A DNA stretch of 47,169 bases from Clostridium jeddahitimonense (GCA_000753455.2 LM994670.1:2812091-2859259); one strand, 5' to 3'; counted from the first letter of the stretch, positions 16,800 to 25,827 are shown. Numbers and translations: made by a program. The notes: generated by a model from the letters alone, not told the origin.

Positions 16800-18029
16800 C
16801 TATGCTAAATTTTCTTTTTCTTCTTCCCCGTCCACCTTTAAAAATCTCTTTGATGTAAGCTTTATTCCAATTGCTCCTATTGGTGCAGTAATAAGAACAC
16901 TAAGTATTGCTATAGCCTGCATTACATCGCCATATACAACTCCCATTTTTAATGGTATACCTGCTTTAGCTGATTGTACTGTTGCTTTAGGAAGATATGC
17001 TATAACACAAAACATCCGCTCTTTTAATGTTAGGTTTGTTCCAATTAATGAAATTAATACTCCTATAGATCTCATAGTTAGCGAAATTATAAGCATTACT
17101 GTTCCCACAAAAAAATACTCTCCAACTAACTTTGGATTTATAGCCATACCAACAAAAGCAAACAAATATAGCTTCCCATATTTCCATACGACATTTATTC
17201 CATCTTGTATATTTTTCGCCATATCTCCTAAATATGTTCTTAATAGAAATCCATAAATCATTATTATAAGTAATGAATTAAATAATTTAAAGTGTGTAAT
17301 ATTTTCAATAAGTCTTATAGTTAAACATATTACTAGTACACCTATTACTTTAAGCTTATTATCTTTTATCTTTTTTATAATAGGCTTTGTTATTATGGCT
17401 AATATCCAAGCTACAGCTATGCTAAGCACTATAGTCATTGGTATATTAACTATTTCACTTAGTACAGAAATTTTTTCTCCACTAACTCCTGACATATATA
17501 CTGCTAGAAATGTTGTAAATAAAGTTATAGCTACTGTATCATCAGCAGATGCTCCTACTAATAACATTTGTGGAATAGCCTTATCTTGACCAATTTTTTT
17601 ATTTATAAGCTCGACCATTGATGGTACTAATACAGCTGGACTTACTGCTGCTATTATAAATCCCAGTATACCTCCTTGAACAAAAGTAAACCCTAAGAAA
17701 ATAGTAGATAAAAAAGCTATAGTAAATCCTTCAATTAGCGCCGGTATGGCACTTAACAAAACAGCTGGCCTACCTATACTTCTCATTTGATTTAAACTTA
17801 TTCCAAGTCCGCCAATAAATAATACAGTTACTAATGCAATATCCTTTATATAAGGTGCTATCTCCATTGTACCTGACGGAACTATATTTAAAAATGTAGG
17901 GCCAATTATCATCCCTATAAGTATCATACCAATAAGTGATGGTAATTTTATAAATTCAACAATTCTACCACTCCAATATGCAGCTAACCCTATCCCTATT
18001 AACGATATTATAATTTTTAATATATCCAT
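16800..18029 (-). CDS. CPA2-type cation:proton antiporter
   Basis: A 409-residue integral membrane protein with about 12 hydrophobic segments, of the Na+(K+)/H+ exchanger family (Kef/NhaS-like membrane domain). Repeated glycine-rich helices (LPSLIGMILIGMIIGPTF, then the segment at about 110-165 with ISPAVLVPSMVELI and GASADDTVAI) match the ion-binding core; the DD pair in ASADDTVA fits the essential acidic residues. It lacks the C-terminal RCK/TrkA-N domain of Kef channels, so regulation by NAD(H) is unlikely. It exchanges protons for Na+ or K+ to control pH and ion balance. GGGAG precedes the ATG. Confidence 0.85.
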   Translation of the reverse strand: MDILKIIISLIGIGLAAYWSGRIVEFIKLPSLIGMILIGMIIGPTFLNIVPSGTMEIAPYIKDIALVTVLFIGGLGISLNQMRSIGRPAVLLSAIPALIEGFTIAFLSTIFLGFTFVQGGILGFIIAAVSPAVLVPSMVELINKKIGQDKAIPQMLLVGASADDTVAITLFTTFLAVYMSGVSGEKISVLSEIVNIPMTIVLSIAVAWILAIITKPIIKKIKDNKLKVIGVLVICLTIRLIENITHFKLFNSLLIIMIYGFLLRTYLGDMAKNIQDGINVVWKYGKLYLFAFVGMAINPKLVGEYFFVGTVMLIISLTMRSIGVLISLIGTNLTLKERMFCVIAYLPKATVQSAKAGIPLKMGVVYGDVMQAIAILSVLITAPIGAIGIKLTSKRFLKVDGEEEKENLA

Positions 18030-18110
18030 CTTTCTCCCATCCTCTATATCTATTTTTCTAACTATTATTTAGTTTGGTTAATTATATTATTAATAATTCC
18101 AAAAAAATTA

Positions 18111-18137
18111 GACTCCTACCCTATAAGGGTAGGAGTC
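18111..18137 (-). terminator. Terminator after dut
   Basis: GACTCCTACCC and GGGTAGGAGTC form a perfect 11-bp stem, followed on the minus strand by TAATTTTTTT. It serves the dUTPase gene upstream of it. Confidence 0.85.
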
Positions 18138-18257
18138 ATTAGCTTTACGCGATTATAGCTAACTCCATCGCCGTTTTTATTAACTTTAACATTTAGTATA
18201 ATATCATACAAATACTACTTTGTCCATCTAAGTAAAATCATTCTATTAAAATTAAAT

Positions 18258-18722
18258 TTATTTAGTACCTGTACTTCCAAAGCCTCCACGATCAGCATTT
18301 CCAAATGATTCAACCTCTTCAAATTCTATCTCTGGCATAACTTCCATTATTCTAAATTGAGCTACTTTATCCCCTTTTTTTATCCATGTTCCTTTTTCTT
18401 CTACATCATCAATAACTTCTACTGTTTTATGTTGTAAACAATAGACTGGCATATGCCATTGATCATTATCGCCTATATATGTATCATCAACAACTCCAAG
18501 GCCATTTGTCTGTATTATCCCCCAAGTTTTAAATGTCGAGCTTCTAGGCGCTAAATGACCTTCCCATCCTTGAGGCAACTCTAAAGCAAAACCTAACGGA
18601 ATCATAGCCCTTTCATTTACTGGCACAAACATATCCTTATTAGCATATACATCTATCCAATTACCTTTAGTTATCTTCTCTAATTTAGTTGCACCTTCAA
18701 AATATTTAATTCTCATTTTCAT
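18258..18722 (-). CDS. dut: dUTP diphosphatase
   Basis: A 154-residue enzyme that splits dUTP to dUMP and pyrophosphate, keeping uracil out of DNA and supplying the thymidylate pathway. Conserved motifs are seen in order: the RSST motif (APRSSTFKTWGI), the uracil-binding hairpin with catalytic Asp (TNGLGVVDDTYIGD), a QFRIME segment and the C-terminal arm RGGFGSTG that closes over the substrate. It forms trimers in this family. The start is ATG 18722, preceded by AAAGGATG; an ATG seven codons earlier actually overlaps that site. It is monocistronic with its own terminator. Confidence 0.92.
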   Translation of the reverse strand: MKMRIKYFEGATKLEKITKGNWIDVYANKDMFVPVNERAMIPLGFALELPQGWEGHLAPRSSTFKTWGIIQTNGLGVVDDTYIGDNDQWHMPVYCLQHKTVEVIDDVEEKGTWIKKGDKVAQFRIMEVMPEIEFEEVESFGNADRGGFGSTGTK

Positions 18723-18820
18723 ACGTAAATCATCCTTTCTCATGTTTAGACTTTACGCCTCTAAAACATGTTATATTGTATCATATCATCTATTTAAAAT
18801 CCAAACTTATGATTCAACAA

Positions 18821-18860
18821 AAAGAATGACAAATAAATTTATATTATATTGTCATTCTTT
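18821..18860 (-). terminator. Terminator after the 174-residue protein gene
   Basis: AAAGAATGACAA and TTGTCATTCTTT pair across a 16-nt AT loop, with T residues after the stem on the minus strand. Confidence 0.75.
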
Positions 18861-18903
18861 ATAAAAAATGAAATTTTATCATTTTTATCTTTAAATAATT
18901 GCT

Positions 18904-19428
18904 TTATACCGCTTTAATTTTATTAACTACTTCAACTGATGCTTCAGTTGTATTTTTATCTATTGTCACTTCATTCCATGGTGAGTATGTTGGCTTTTCA
19001 AAATACTTCCTATCTACAATAGCAATAACTCTATAACTACCTTTCTTTAAATTTTCAAAAGTAACATTACCTAAATTATCAGTGTACTTAGTTTCAACTA
19101 ACTTTGGAGATACACCATTAAGTACATATAGATTTATTTTTGCTGATGATATCAATGTTCTATTTTTATTAGCTAATCTTGATACTACAGTTATCTTTCC
19201 TAAAGTTTCATTATCATTTTCATCATTTTTGTCATCCTGATAATTATTATAATACCCTCTAGAGTATTCCTTGTCATAGTCATATACTTCTTGAAAAGTT
19301 GTCTCAATAACATTCTCTTTTAAAATATCACCTTGATGCTGTTCACTTCTATATTTTGAATCATTATTGTTGATATTAAATTTTTCTAAATCATCCTTAT
19401 CATAATCATCATCTATTCTTATTTTCAT
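18904..19428 (-). CDS. Beta-sandwich (SpaA/carboxypeptidase-regulatory-like) domain protein
   Basis: A 174-residue protein with no signal peptide. The first 75 residues are hydrophilic, acidic and probably disordered. Residues 75-174 form a small beta-sandwich of the prealbumin/SpaA kind: an initial strand, a central TKYTDNLGNVTFENLKKGSYRV motif split over two strands, and a C-terminal strand. Such domains bind other proteins or build surface fibres, yet without an export signal this one is likely inside the cell or spore. GGAGG lies 7 nt before the ATG but inside a hairpin (19435-19475) that could block it. Confidence 0.65.
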   Translation of the reverse strand: MKIRIDDDYDKDDLEKFNINNNDSKYRSEQHQGDILKENVIETTFQEVYDYDKEYSRGYYNNYQDDKNDENDNETLGKITVVSRLANKNRTLISSAKINLYVLNGVSPKLVETKYTDNLGNVTFENLKKGSYRVIAIVDRKYFEKPTYSPWNEVTIDKNTTEASVEVVNKIKAV

Positions 19429-19434
19429 AAAAAA

Positions 19435-19475
19435 CCTCCAAAATGTCGTATATTGACATAATACGCATTTGGAGG
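19435..19475 (-). promoter_or_regulatory. Terminator-like hairpin that hides the ribosome site of the next gene
   Basis: On the minus strand CCTCCAAATGCGTAT (19475-19461) pairs with ATACGACATTTTGGAGG (19451-19435), about 15 bp with two bulged bases and a 9-nt loop. The stem contains the entire GGAGG of the next gene and is followed by TTTTTT and then ATG. It can end transcripts from the upstream GGDEF-EAL gene and at the same time shield the start of the downstream gene. Confidence 0.6.
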
Positions 19476-19494
19476 TATTTTGGTGATATTTTTA

Positions 19495-21729
19495 TTATAT
19501 TAAAAGCATGTCTTTTATTTCATCAAATTCAGTTGGCTTGCTAAAATAATATCCTTGGATTATATCACAATTAATATGATTTAAATAATTAAATTGTTCT
19601 TTATTTTCTACGCCTTCTGCTACTACCTTCAAGTTCAAGTTATGAGATAGTTCTACTATACTTTTCGCAATATTATCACTCTTTTTATCTAGTCCTATCC
19701 CATCAATAAAACTCTTATCAATTTTTAATACATCTATTGGAAGTCTCCTTAAATAATTTAAAGAAGAATATCCTGTGCCAAAATCATCAAGTGCTATTGT
19801 TATTCCTAGCTTCTTCAATTTTGAAATAGTATCTATATTTTTAGACACTGACTTCATTATAACGCTTTCAGTAATCTCGAATTCTATATACTCTGGGGAA
19901 ATATCATATTCATTTAATTTTTTGCATATATAATCAACAAAATTATCATCTCTTAATTGTACATCTGATATGTTTATTGCAAAATGGAACTTTTCCTTAG
20001 TAAGCAAGCTTAGCTCCTTACATTTCTTCAAACTTTTCTCTATTATAAATTTACCAATATCTATAATCATTCCACTACTTTCAGCAATAGGTATAAATTG
20101 ATTGGGTGGAACAAATCCTAACTCCTTGCTGTTCCATCTTACTAATATCTCAAATCCATCAATTTTATCATTAATTAAAGATACTTTAGGTTGGAAATTT
20201 AAATAAATTTCTCCTTCACCTATAGCTTTTCTTAAAGCTTTCTCAATTTCAAATCTCCTATGTACTGAATTTAAAATACTTTCATTGAAAAATTCGTATC
20301 TATTTTTTCCATTTTCCTTAGCTTTATACATAGCTATATCAGCATACTTTAATAATGAATTTATTGAAGTAGCATTATCCGGATATATACTTATCCCTAC
20401 ACTAAATGAACAATATATATCTTTATTATCAATTTTAAGAGGCTTCTTGAATTCATTTATTATATTATCTAGAATTAAATTAACTTTATATAACTCTTTA
20501 ATATTTTCTATAATAATTACAAATTCATCGCCACCAAATCTTGCTAAGCTATTTTCCTTTTCTAATACAGTATATAGTTTTTCACATACACTTCTAAGCA
20601 CTAAATCGCCTATATAATGTCCGTATGTATCATTTATAATTTTAAAATTATCTAAATCTATAAATACCAATGCCAATTTACTATTCTCGCTACACCTAGC
20701 TATTGCTGATTGTAATTCATCCATAAAGTATCTTCTATTAGGCATACCTGTAACATCATCGTAATAGCTCATAAAATGAATTTCCATTTCACTTTGCTTT
20801 CTCTTCGTAATATCCGATAAGGATCCATATATATTTATTTCGCCATTATCAACGATTACTTTTTTACCTTTGCTATTAATCCATGTTGTCTTATTATCTT
20901 TTGTCAATATTCTATACTCAACTTCATAAAATTCACTAGTGGAATCTACAAGAACTTTATTGATGACTCTAGAGTAATTTTCTTTATCTCCAGGATGAAT
21001 AATATCTAGCCATTCATTATAAGGAACTATAATCTCTCGATCATAACTATGTACATTTATATATTTTTTTATCTTACTATCAAAATTTATTATACCTTTT
21101 TTAAAATTTAGACAAAAAACTATATCTTTAGAACCTTCTATAACCTGCTTATATTTTTCAAAGCTATCTTGCATTACAATATCTTTTATTCTCTTTTCAG
21201 TTACATCGTTTAAAACTCCTGTTAAATAGAAAACTCCTCCCTTTATCTTTCCTTTACCCCTATATGAAAGATACTTAATGGCTCCTTCAAAGTCCTTAAC
21301 TCTATACGAAAGCACCAAATCTACCTTCAATCTATTAAGGCAAACATTATCTATTTCTCTCTTTACTTTCTCCCTATCTTCATCTAGTACATATTTATAC
21401 CATTCTTCACACTTTAAATAATTGTTATCTATACTTAATAAAGACGTCATCATATCCGAAATATATATTTTACCCGTCTTTTCATCCCATTCCCATACAG
21501 CTCCGTTCATTGCCTCTATAGCCATAACATATCTTTCAGCACTAATCCTAAGTTCATCTTCTTTTTCTTTTACTTCGCTTTTTCTTCTTTCATTTATATA
21601 AACTATACTTATAATTGCAAATATCCCGAATAGCTTTGTAATGTAAATCTTATCACTAAGTAAAATCAATATACCTATAGCAAAAATTACAACCCCGTCT
21701 AAAAATTTTTTTACTCTATTATTTATCAT
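19495..21729 (-). CDS. Membrane PAS-GGDEF-EAL cyclic-di-GMP enzyme
   Basis: A 744-residue signalling protein: two membrane helices (about 10-50), two PAS domains with PAC-like ends (about 65-180 and 185-305), a GGDEF diguanylate cyclase domain (intact GGDEF near 398) and an EAL phosphodiesterase domain (from about 500). In the EAL domain the metal and catalytic residues are present: EIL in place of EAL, the Asn of INISDVQL, FEITES, DDFGTGYS, LKIDKSF, VAEGVE and IQGYYF. The RxxD inhibitory site before GGDEF is absent. So both making and breaking c-di-GMP look possible. The start is set at ATG 21729 after GGGGA; an ATG four codons earlier has no site. Confidence 0.9.
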   Translation of the reverse strand: MINNRVKKFLDGVVIFAIGILILLSDKIYITKLFGIFAIISIVYINERRKSEVKEKEDELRISAERYVMAIEAMNGAVWEWDEKTGKIYISDMMTSLLSIDNNYLKCEEWYKYVLDEDREKVKREIDNVCLNRLKVDLVLSYRVKDFEGAIKYLSYRGKGKIKGGVFYLTGVLNDVTEKRIKDIVMQDSFEKYKQVIEGSKDIVFCLNFKKGIINFDSKIKKYINVHSYDREIIVPYNEWLDIIHPGDKENYSRVINKVLVDSTSEFYEVEYRILTKDNKTTWINSKGKKVIVDNGEINIYGSLSDITKRKQSEMEIHFMSYYDDVTGMPNRRYFMDELQSAIARCSENSKLALVFIDLDNFKIINDTYGHYIGDLVLRSVCEKLYTVLEKENSLARFGGDEFVIIIENIKELYKVNLILDNIINEFKKPLKIDNKDIYCSFSVGISIYPDNATSINSLLKYADIAMYKAKENGKNRYEFFNESILNSVHRRFEIEKALRKAIGEGEIYLNFQPKVSLINDKIDGFEILVRWNSKELGFVPPNQFIPIAESSGMIIDIGKFIIEKSLKKCKELSLLTKEKFHFAINISDVQLRDDNFVDYICKKLNEYDISPEYIEFEITESVIMKSVSKNIDTISKLKKLGITIALDDFGTGYSSLNYLRRLPIDVLKIDKSFIDGIGLDKKSDNIAKSIVELSHNLNLKVVAEGVENKEQFNYLNHINCDIIQGYYFSKPTEFDEIKDMLLI

Positions 21730-21820
21730 ATTTTTCCCCATAACTTATAATAGTTTATAGTTTAATTATACCATATTTTCTCATAATAATACAATTAATC
21801 TAAATATGTATAAGAGTAAA

Positions 21821-21854
21821 ACAAAATACGAAGGATATCTCCTTCGTATTTTGT
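21821..21854 (-). terminator. Terminator after the uracil permease gene
   Basis: ACAAAATACGAAGGA and its exact complement form a 15-bp stem with a 4-nt loop directly after the permease. Confidence 0.85.
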
Positions 21855-21860
21855 ATATAT

Positions 21861-23144
21861 TTATTCAAATTTTGAAATAATTACGTTTAATAATACTCCC
21901 ACAATACTTGCTAAGCTTAATCCTGATATGCTTACAGCATCTGTTATTTTTATTCCTATAGCCGTACCAAATATATTTCCTGAAAGTCCTATTAAAAGAA
22001 TAGTTCCCATTATAATTATGTTTACTATGTTCAATTTAACTTTCTCTCTTTTTATAGTTTGTAAACCTACTATAGCTATCATTGAGAATAACATTAAACT
22101 AATTCCACCCATAACAGCACTTGGTATAGTTCTTATAGCTGCGCCTACTTTATCTACAAATCCTAAAATTATTGCGAATACTGCTGCTAATCTTAATATT
22201 GCTGGATTATAGTTCTTAGTTATTGCTAATACTCCTGTATTTTCACCATAAGTTGTATTTGCAGGTCCACCTACAAATGACGCTGCTAAAGTAGCCAATC
22301 CATCACCTAATAATGTTCTATTTAAACCTGGATCCTCAACAAAGTTCTTACCTACAACTTCACCGTTTGTAGTTATATCTCCAACATGCTCCATTAATAC
22401 TGCTAGTACTACTGGTACTACTATTAATATTGCTGACATATCAAACTTTGGTAATGTAAAGTTTGGTACTGCTATAAAGCTAGCATTTTGTATTGCTGCT
22501 ACATCAACTAAGTTTAATCCTAAACTTATACAATACCCAACTACTACTCCTACTAATATTGCTACCTGCTTTAAGAATCCTTTTCCAAATGTTTTTATAA
22601 TTAATGTTACTGCTAAGGTTATTACTGCTACCATTACTGCTGTTGAAGCACCTGCTTGTCCAGCTACTAAACCATTAACGCCTGCCATGTCTAAAGCTGT
22701 TGGTATTAGATTTAATCCAATAACCATAATCATTGGTCCTACAACTCTAGCTGGTAATACTTTTCTTATTTTATCTAATCCAATTTTTTTGATTAAGAAT
22801 GAAATTGCTATATAAATTAATCCAACTACAACCATTCCACCTTGTGCATATCTTAAATCCCCATTAAATTGTGCTCCTACAGCAACAATTACTGGTATGA
22901 ATGCAAAAGATGAACCTAAGAATACCGGCACCTTCCCTTTTGTGCATGCATGGAATATAAGCGTTCCCATTCCTGCTGAGAATAATGCTACTGATGGATC
23001 TAAACCTGTTAATATAGGTACTAAAACAGTTGCTCCAAACATCGCTATAAGATGTTGAATTGCTAAAACCCCATTCATTAATCCTTCTGTTATTTTTTTT
23101 ACACCACTTTTTTCTGTCGTTAATTTTTCAGTTATTTGTGCCAT
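21861..23144 (-). CDS. pyrP: Uracil permease (NCS2 family)
   Basis: A 427-residue nucleobase:proton symporter of the UraA/PyrP type, 12-14 hydrophobic segments. It has the family marks: LIAMFGATVLVPILTGLDPS at the N-terminus, GSSFAFIPVI, the substrate-site helix VVPVVLAVLMEHVGDI with its Glu, and GGPANTTYGENTGVLAITK. It brings uracil into the cell for salvage. GGAGGG precedes the ATG. The assignment to uracil rather than xanthine rests also on the leader RNA, which carries two PyrR binding loops, and PyrR responds to UMP/UTP. It is transcribed alone and ends at a strong terminator. Confidence 0.92.
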   Translation of the reverse strand: MAQITEKLTTEKSGVKKITEGLMNGVLAIQHLIAMFGATVLVPILTGLDPSVALFSAGMGTLIFHACTKGKVPVFLGSSFAFIPVIVAVGAQFNGDLRYAQGGMVVVGLIYIAISFLIKKIGLDKIRKVLPARVVGPMIMVIGLNLIPTALDMAGVNGLVAGQAGASTAVMVAVITLAVTLIIKTFGKGFLKQVAILVGVVVGYCISLGLNLVDVAAIQNASFIAVPNFTLPKFDMSAILIVVPVVLAVLMEHVGDITTNGEVVGKNFVEDPGLNRTLLGDGLATLAASFVGGPANTTYGENTGVLAITKNYNPAILRLAAVFAIILGFVDKVGAAIRTIPSAVMGGISLMLFSMIAIVGLQTIKREKVKLNIVNIIIMGTILLIGLSGNIFGTAIGIKITDAVSISGLSLASIVGVLLNVIISKFE

Positions 23145-23171
23145 AGATGCACCCTCCTTACATTTTATTAA

Positions 23172-23330
23172 GGAGAAATTTAACTTTCTCCCTTTTCAGC
23201 CTCTCTGGACTGCTTTTAAAGGCTATATAAAAAGCTCCTTACCATCGGTAAGAAGCTATAATAATCCCGTAAAATTATGTACTAAGTTTCATTTCTTACC
23301 GATCTCTCTGGATCAATTTAAAGACTATTT
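23172..23330 (-). promoter_or_regulatory. PyrR-dependent transcription attenuator with two binding loops
   Basis: The leader of the permease has two copies of the PyrR loop: GATC-CAGAGA-GATC at 23301-23314 and AGTC-CAGAGA-GGCT at 23198-23211, each a stem with the known CAGAGA hexaloop. After the first lies a terminator (10-bp stem 23234-23256, then TTTTT). The antiterminator is plain: ATCGGTAAGAA (23293-23303) is the exact complement of TTCTTACCGAT (23244-23254) and overlaps the binding hairpin. PyrR with UMP would stabilise the first hairpin, free the terminator and stop synthesis. The second loop is followed by a 7-bp GGAGAAA/TTTCTCC stem (23172-23191). This accounts for the whole 305-nt gap before the next gene. 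Confidence 0.88.
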
Positions 23331-23449
23331 TCTTATTCATTATATTAAACGCACATTATTTTTGCAACATTTTTTTGTTTGTATTTTAATTTTATTTTTT
23401 TTATAGTACATACTAAACATATATTTATATGAAAGGATATGGAGATAAT

Positions 23450-24169
23450 ATGAAAAAAATATTTTTATTTAAAAATTTAATTATTATGTTTATAACTGTA
23501 TTGTTACTTAATTTTTCTAGTTCAGTTCTTTGTGATGACGAGTTTCTAGAGTCAAAAGAAAAAGAGATATATCTTACCTTTGATGATGGTCCTAGTGGAA
23601 AAGTTACCTCAGAGATTTTAGATGTTCTTAAATCAGAAGGTGTTCCTGCAACCTTCTTTATAATAGGGAATCAAATAGATAATCAAGAAGATCTTATCTT
23701 AAGAATGAGAGATGAAGGTCATGGTATAGGCTTACATAGCTATACACACGAAAGAAATAAGCTTTATTCAAATAATGATGGATTTATAAACGAAATGTTA
23801 AAAGTACAAAAAAGACTATATGACGTAACAGGTGAATCTTATACTATACTAAGATTTCCCTTTGGTTCAACTAACAATACTTATACATTAACAGCTTCAA
23901 TGGTTGACCTTGTTCACAATAATGGATTTAAGATATATGATTGGACCCAAGATACCTTAGACGGCGCAAACCCCAAATCTTCACCAGACTCAATATATTC
24001 ACATGCAATATCTGATAAAGATTCAATAGTTTTATTAATGCACTGTGCTAATGTAAACAAAACATCACCACAAGCATTACCTCAAATAATAAAATATTAT
24101 AAAGATAAAGGATATACCTTTAAAAAGATAACAGAGGAAACTCCAGAACTTTATAGACTAAAGAAATAA
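23450..24169 (+). CDS. Exported polysaccharide deacetylase (NodB domain)
   Basis: A 239-residue secreted protein: basic residues and a hydrophobic signal segment at about 5-22, then a NodB-type carbohydrate esterase family 4 domain. Motif 1 TFDDGP lies near residue 43, motif 2 HSYTHE near 95 (the HxxxH zinc pair), and motif 3 RFPFGS near 140; LLMHC near 200 matches motif 5. It likely deacetylates peptidoglycan or another GlcNAc polymer at the cell surface. The start is ATG 23450 with GGAG 5 nt upstream; an ATG seven codons earlier is the less likely start as the ribosome site lies after it. The stop codon lies inside the repeat that follows. Confidence 0.88.
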   Translation: MKKIFLFKNLIIMFITVLLLNFSSSVLCDDEFLESKEKEIYLTFDDGPSGKVTSEILDVLKSEGVPATFFIIGNQIDNQEDLILRMRDEGHGIGLHSYTHERNKLYSNNDGFINEMLKVQKRLYDVTGESYTILRFPFGSTNNTYTLTASMVDLVHNNGFKIYDWTQDTLDGANPKSSPDSIYSHAISDKDSIVLLMHCANVNKTSPQALPQIIKYYKDKGYTFKKITEETPELYRLKK

Positions 24170-24327
24170 AGTGCGAAACACTTCAATGGAAAATTATAAA
24201 TGATAAATTATAAATTAAGGAAAATTTCCTTGAGAGGAATTAAAAAAAGAAACTGCCTTAGCAGTTTCCACCTTAATTTAGAATTATGATTTTATAATTT
24301 TTCATTAAATAAAGTGCTTCGCACTTT
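24168..24327. repeat. Composite inverted-repeat element with triloop palindromes at both ends
   Basis: About 160 bp. The right end is AAAGTGC-TTC-GCACTTT (24311-24327) and the left end is the matching AAGTGC-GAA-ACACTT (24168-24183, one mismatch). Inside are two AT-rich arms (24184-24220 and 24270-24310) that are imperfect inverted repeats, and in the centre a perfect GAAACTGC-CTTA-GCAGTTTC hairpin (24249-24268). The left end overlaps the stop codon of the deacetylase gene. No open frame. The same plan occurs at 31704-31827. Confidence 0.75.
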
Positions 24328-24366
24328 TATTCAATTATGACTTTTCTTATTTATACCACCTTGTTG

Positions 24367-25731
24367 CTACGCAAGTTCCATTCTTTTTTGTTTAATAGGC
24401 TTAAGCACCATAAATATGAATATTGTAACTAATATTAAACCTTTAATTATACTTGTTAAACTTATAGCCCACCAAACTCCGTTTATTCCAAGAAGATTTG
24501 CTTGAGATAAGTATAACGCTAATGGTATTCTCATCCCTGTAAATACTATTCCTACTACTGAAGGAGGTATTGTCTTTCCAACTCCGAAGAACGCTCCTGC
24601 TGTAGTTATTTCAATACACATAAATAATTGTGAGTATCCTAGTATTCTTAAGTACTCAGCACCTTGTATTATTGCCTCTTGCTCTTGAATAAATATAGAG
24701 AATATTTGCTTACCAAATACAATTAAAAGAAATGATGTTACTACTCCAAGAGATAATGATAAAATTAAAGTATATTTATATCCATCTTCAACTCTCTTAT
24801 ATTTTTTAGCACCATAATTTTGGCCAGTAAAAGCTGTTAACGCCGATGCAAAACCGCCTGCTGTCATCCATGATATAGATTCAACTTGTGATCCAACCTT
24901 TTGGACAGCTATTGGTACTGGTCCCCATGTTGCAACTATTCTTCCTATTAACATTCCAAAGAAAGAAAATAAGCAATTTTGTAACGCATTAGGAGTTCCC
25001 CATTTAGTTATTTCTTTCATACAAGCAAAGTCTATATACTTCTTGTCCCAAACCTTTAATCTATATCCTTCTTTTATAAATACATATATAAATATTGCTG
25101 TTACTACAAATTGTGCAAACACAGTCGCCACAGCAGCACCTACTACACCTAAAGGTCTTATAGGCCCAAATCCAAATATTAATATTGGATCTAATATTAT
25201 ATTTATAATTAATCCTATTGTATTTGCTATAAATGGTGTCTTACTATTTCCCTCTGCAGTAATTATCCCAGTAAACTGTGGATTTAAAAAAGAAAATATC
25301 ATTCCTATACTTATTATTATAAGGTAGCTAACAGCCATAGATATTATCTCAGGATCATTTAAGTTAAAAAATCCAATTAATCCATCTTTAAAAATTAAAA
25401 GTATTAAAGTATATATAATTGCGATAACAATAACCATTGTTAAACTATTATAAACATATTTTTCTCTTAAACTATTATCCTTCTTCCCAACAGCTTGTGA
25501 TACTCCCACTTCTGCTCCAGTTTTAGTTACCAACACTAAAGAACTACCAAACCACGCAAAAAATCCTGCTGTTCCAATTGCAGCAACCGCAGCACTTCCA
25601 ACTCTACCTATCCATATCATATCTACCATACTATAAGCCATTTGTATAAATGATGTTCCTAATATAGGTAATGATAACGCAAATAAAGTCTTAAAAATAT
25701 TTCCCGACACTAAATCTACCTTTTTTTTCAT
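24367..25731 (-). CDS. MATE family multidrug/cation exporter
   Basis: A 454-residue membrane protein with 12 predicted helices arranged as two homologous halves. The N-terminal signature is present (LPILGTSFIQMAYSMVDM followed by IWIGRVG) and its counterpart in the second half near residue 240 (TKWGTPNALQNCLFSF). MATE proteins export organic cations and drugs in exchange for Na+ or H+; the substrate cannot be predicted. GGAGGG precedes the ATG at 25731. The last codons lie in a small palindrome (TTGC-GTA-GCAA on the minus strand) that also contains the stop, next to the intergenic repeat. Confidence 0.88.
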   Translation of the reverse strand: MKKKVDLVSGNIFKTLFALSLPILGTSFIQMAYSMVDMIWIGRVGSAAVAAIGTAGFFAWFGSSLVLVTKTGAEVGVSQAVGKKDNSLREKYVYNSLTMVIVIAIIYTLILLIFKDGLIGFFNLNDPEIISMAVSYLIIISIGMIFSFLNPQFTGIITAEGNSKTPFIANTIGLIINIILDPILIFGFGPIRPLGVVGAAVATVFAQFVVTAIFIYVFIKEGYRLKVWDKKYIDFACMKEITKWGTPNALQNCLFSFFGMLIGRIVATWGPVPIAVQKVGSQVESISWMTAGGFASALTAFTGQNYGAKKYKRVEDGYKYTLILSLSLGVVTSFLLIVFGKQIFSIFIQEQEAIIQGAEYLRILGYSQLFMCIEITTAGAFFGVGKTIPPSVVGIVFTGMRIPLALYLSQANLLGINGVWWAISLTSIIKGLILVTIFIFMVLKPIKQKRMELA

Positions 25732-25762
25732 CTTGCCCTCCTCATAAGTTGGTCCAAAAAAT

Positions 25763-25786
25763 AAAAAGACGAAAATCGCCTTTTTT
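25763..25786 (-). terminator. Terminator after the 39-residue peptide gene
   Basis: On the minus strand AAAAAGGCGA and TCGTCTTTTT pair (one G-T) around a short loop, with T residues after it. Confidence 0.6.
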
Positions 25787-25827
25787 ATTTAACCACACAA
25801 CTATAAAAATAAAATAATTTAAATTGC

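Noticed and set aside
18145..18192. 15-aa amphipathic peptide frame after dut
   Set aside because: ATG is present but there is no Shine-Dalgarno site and the frame is too short to judge.
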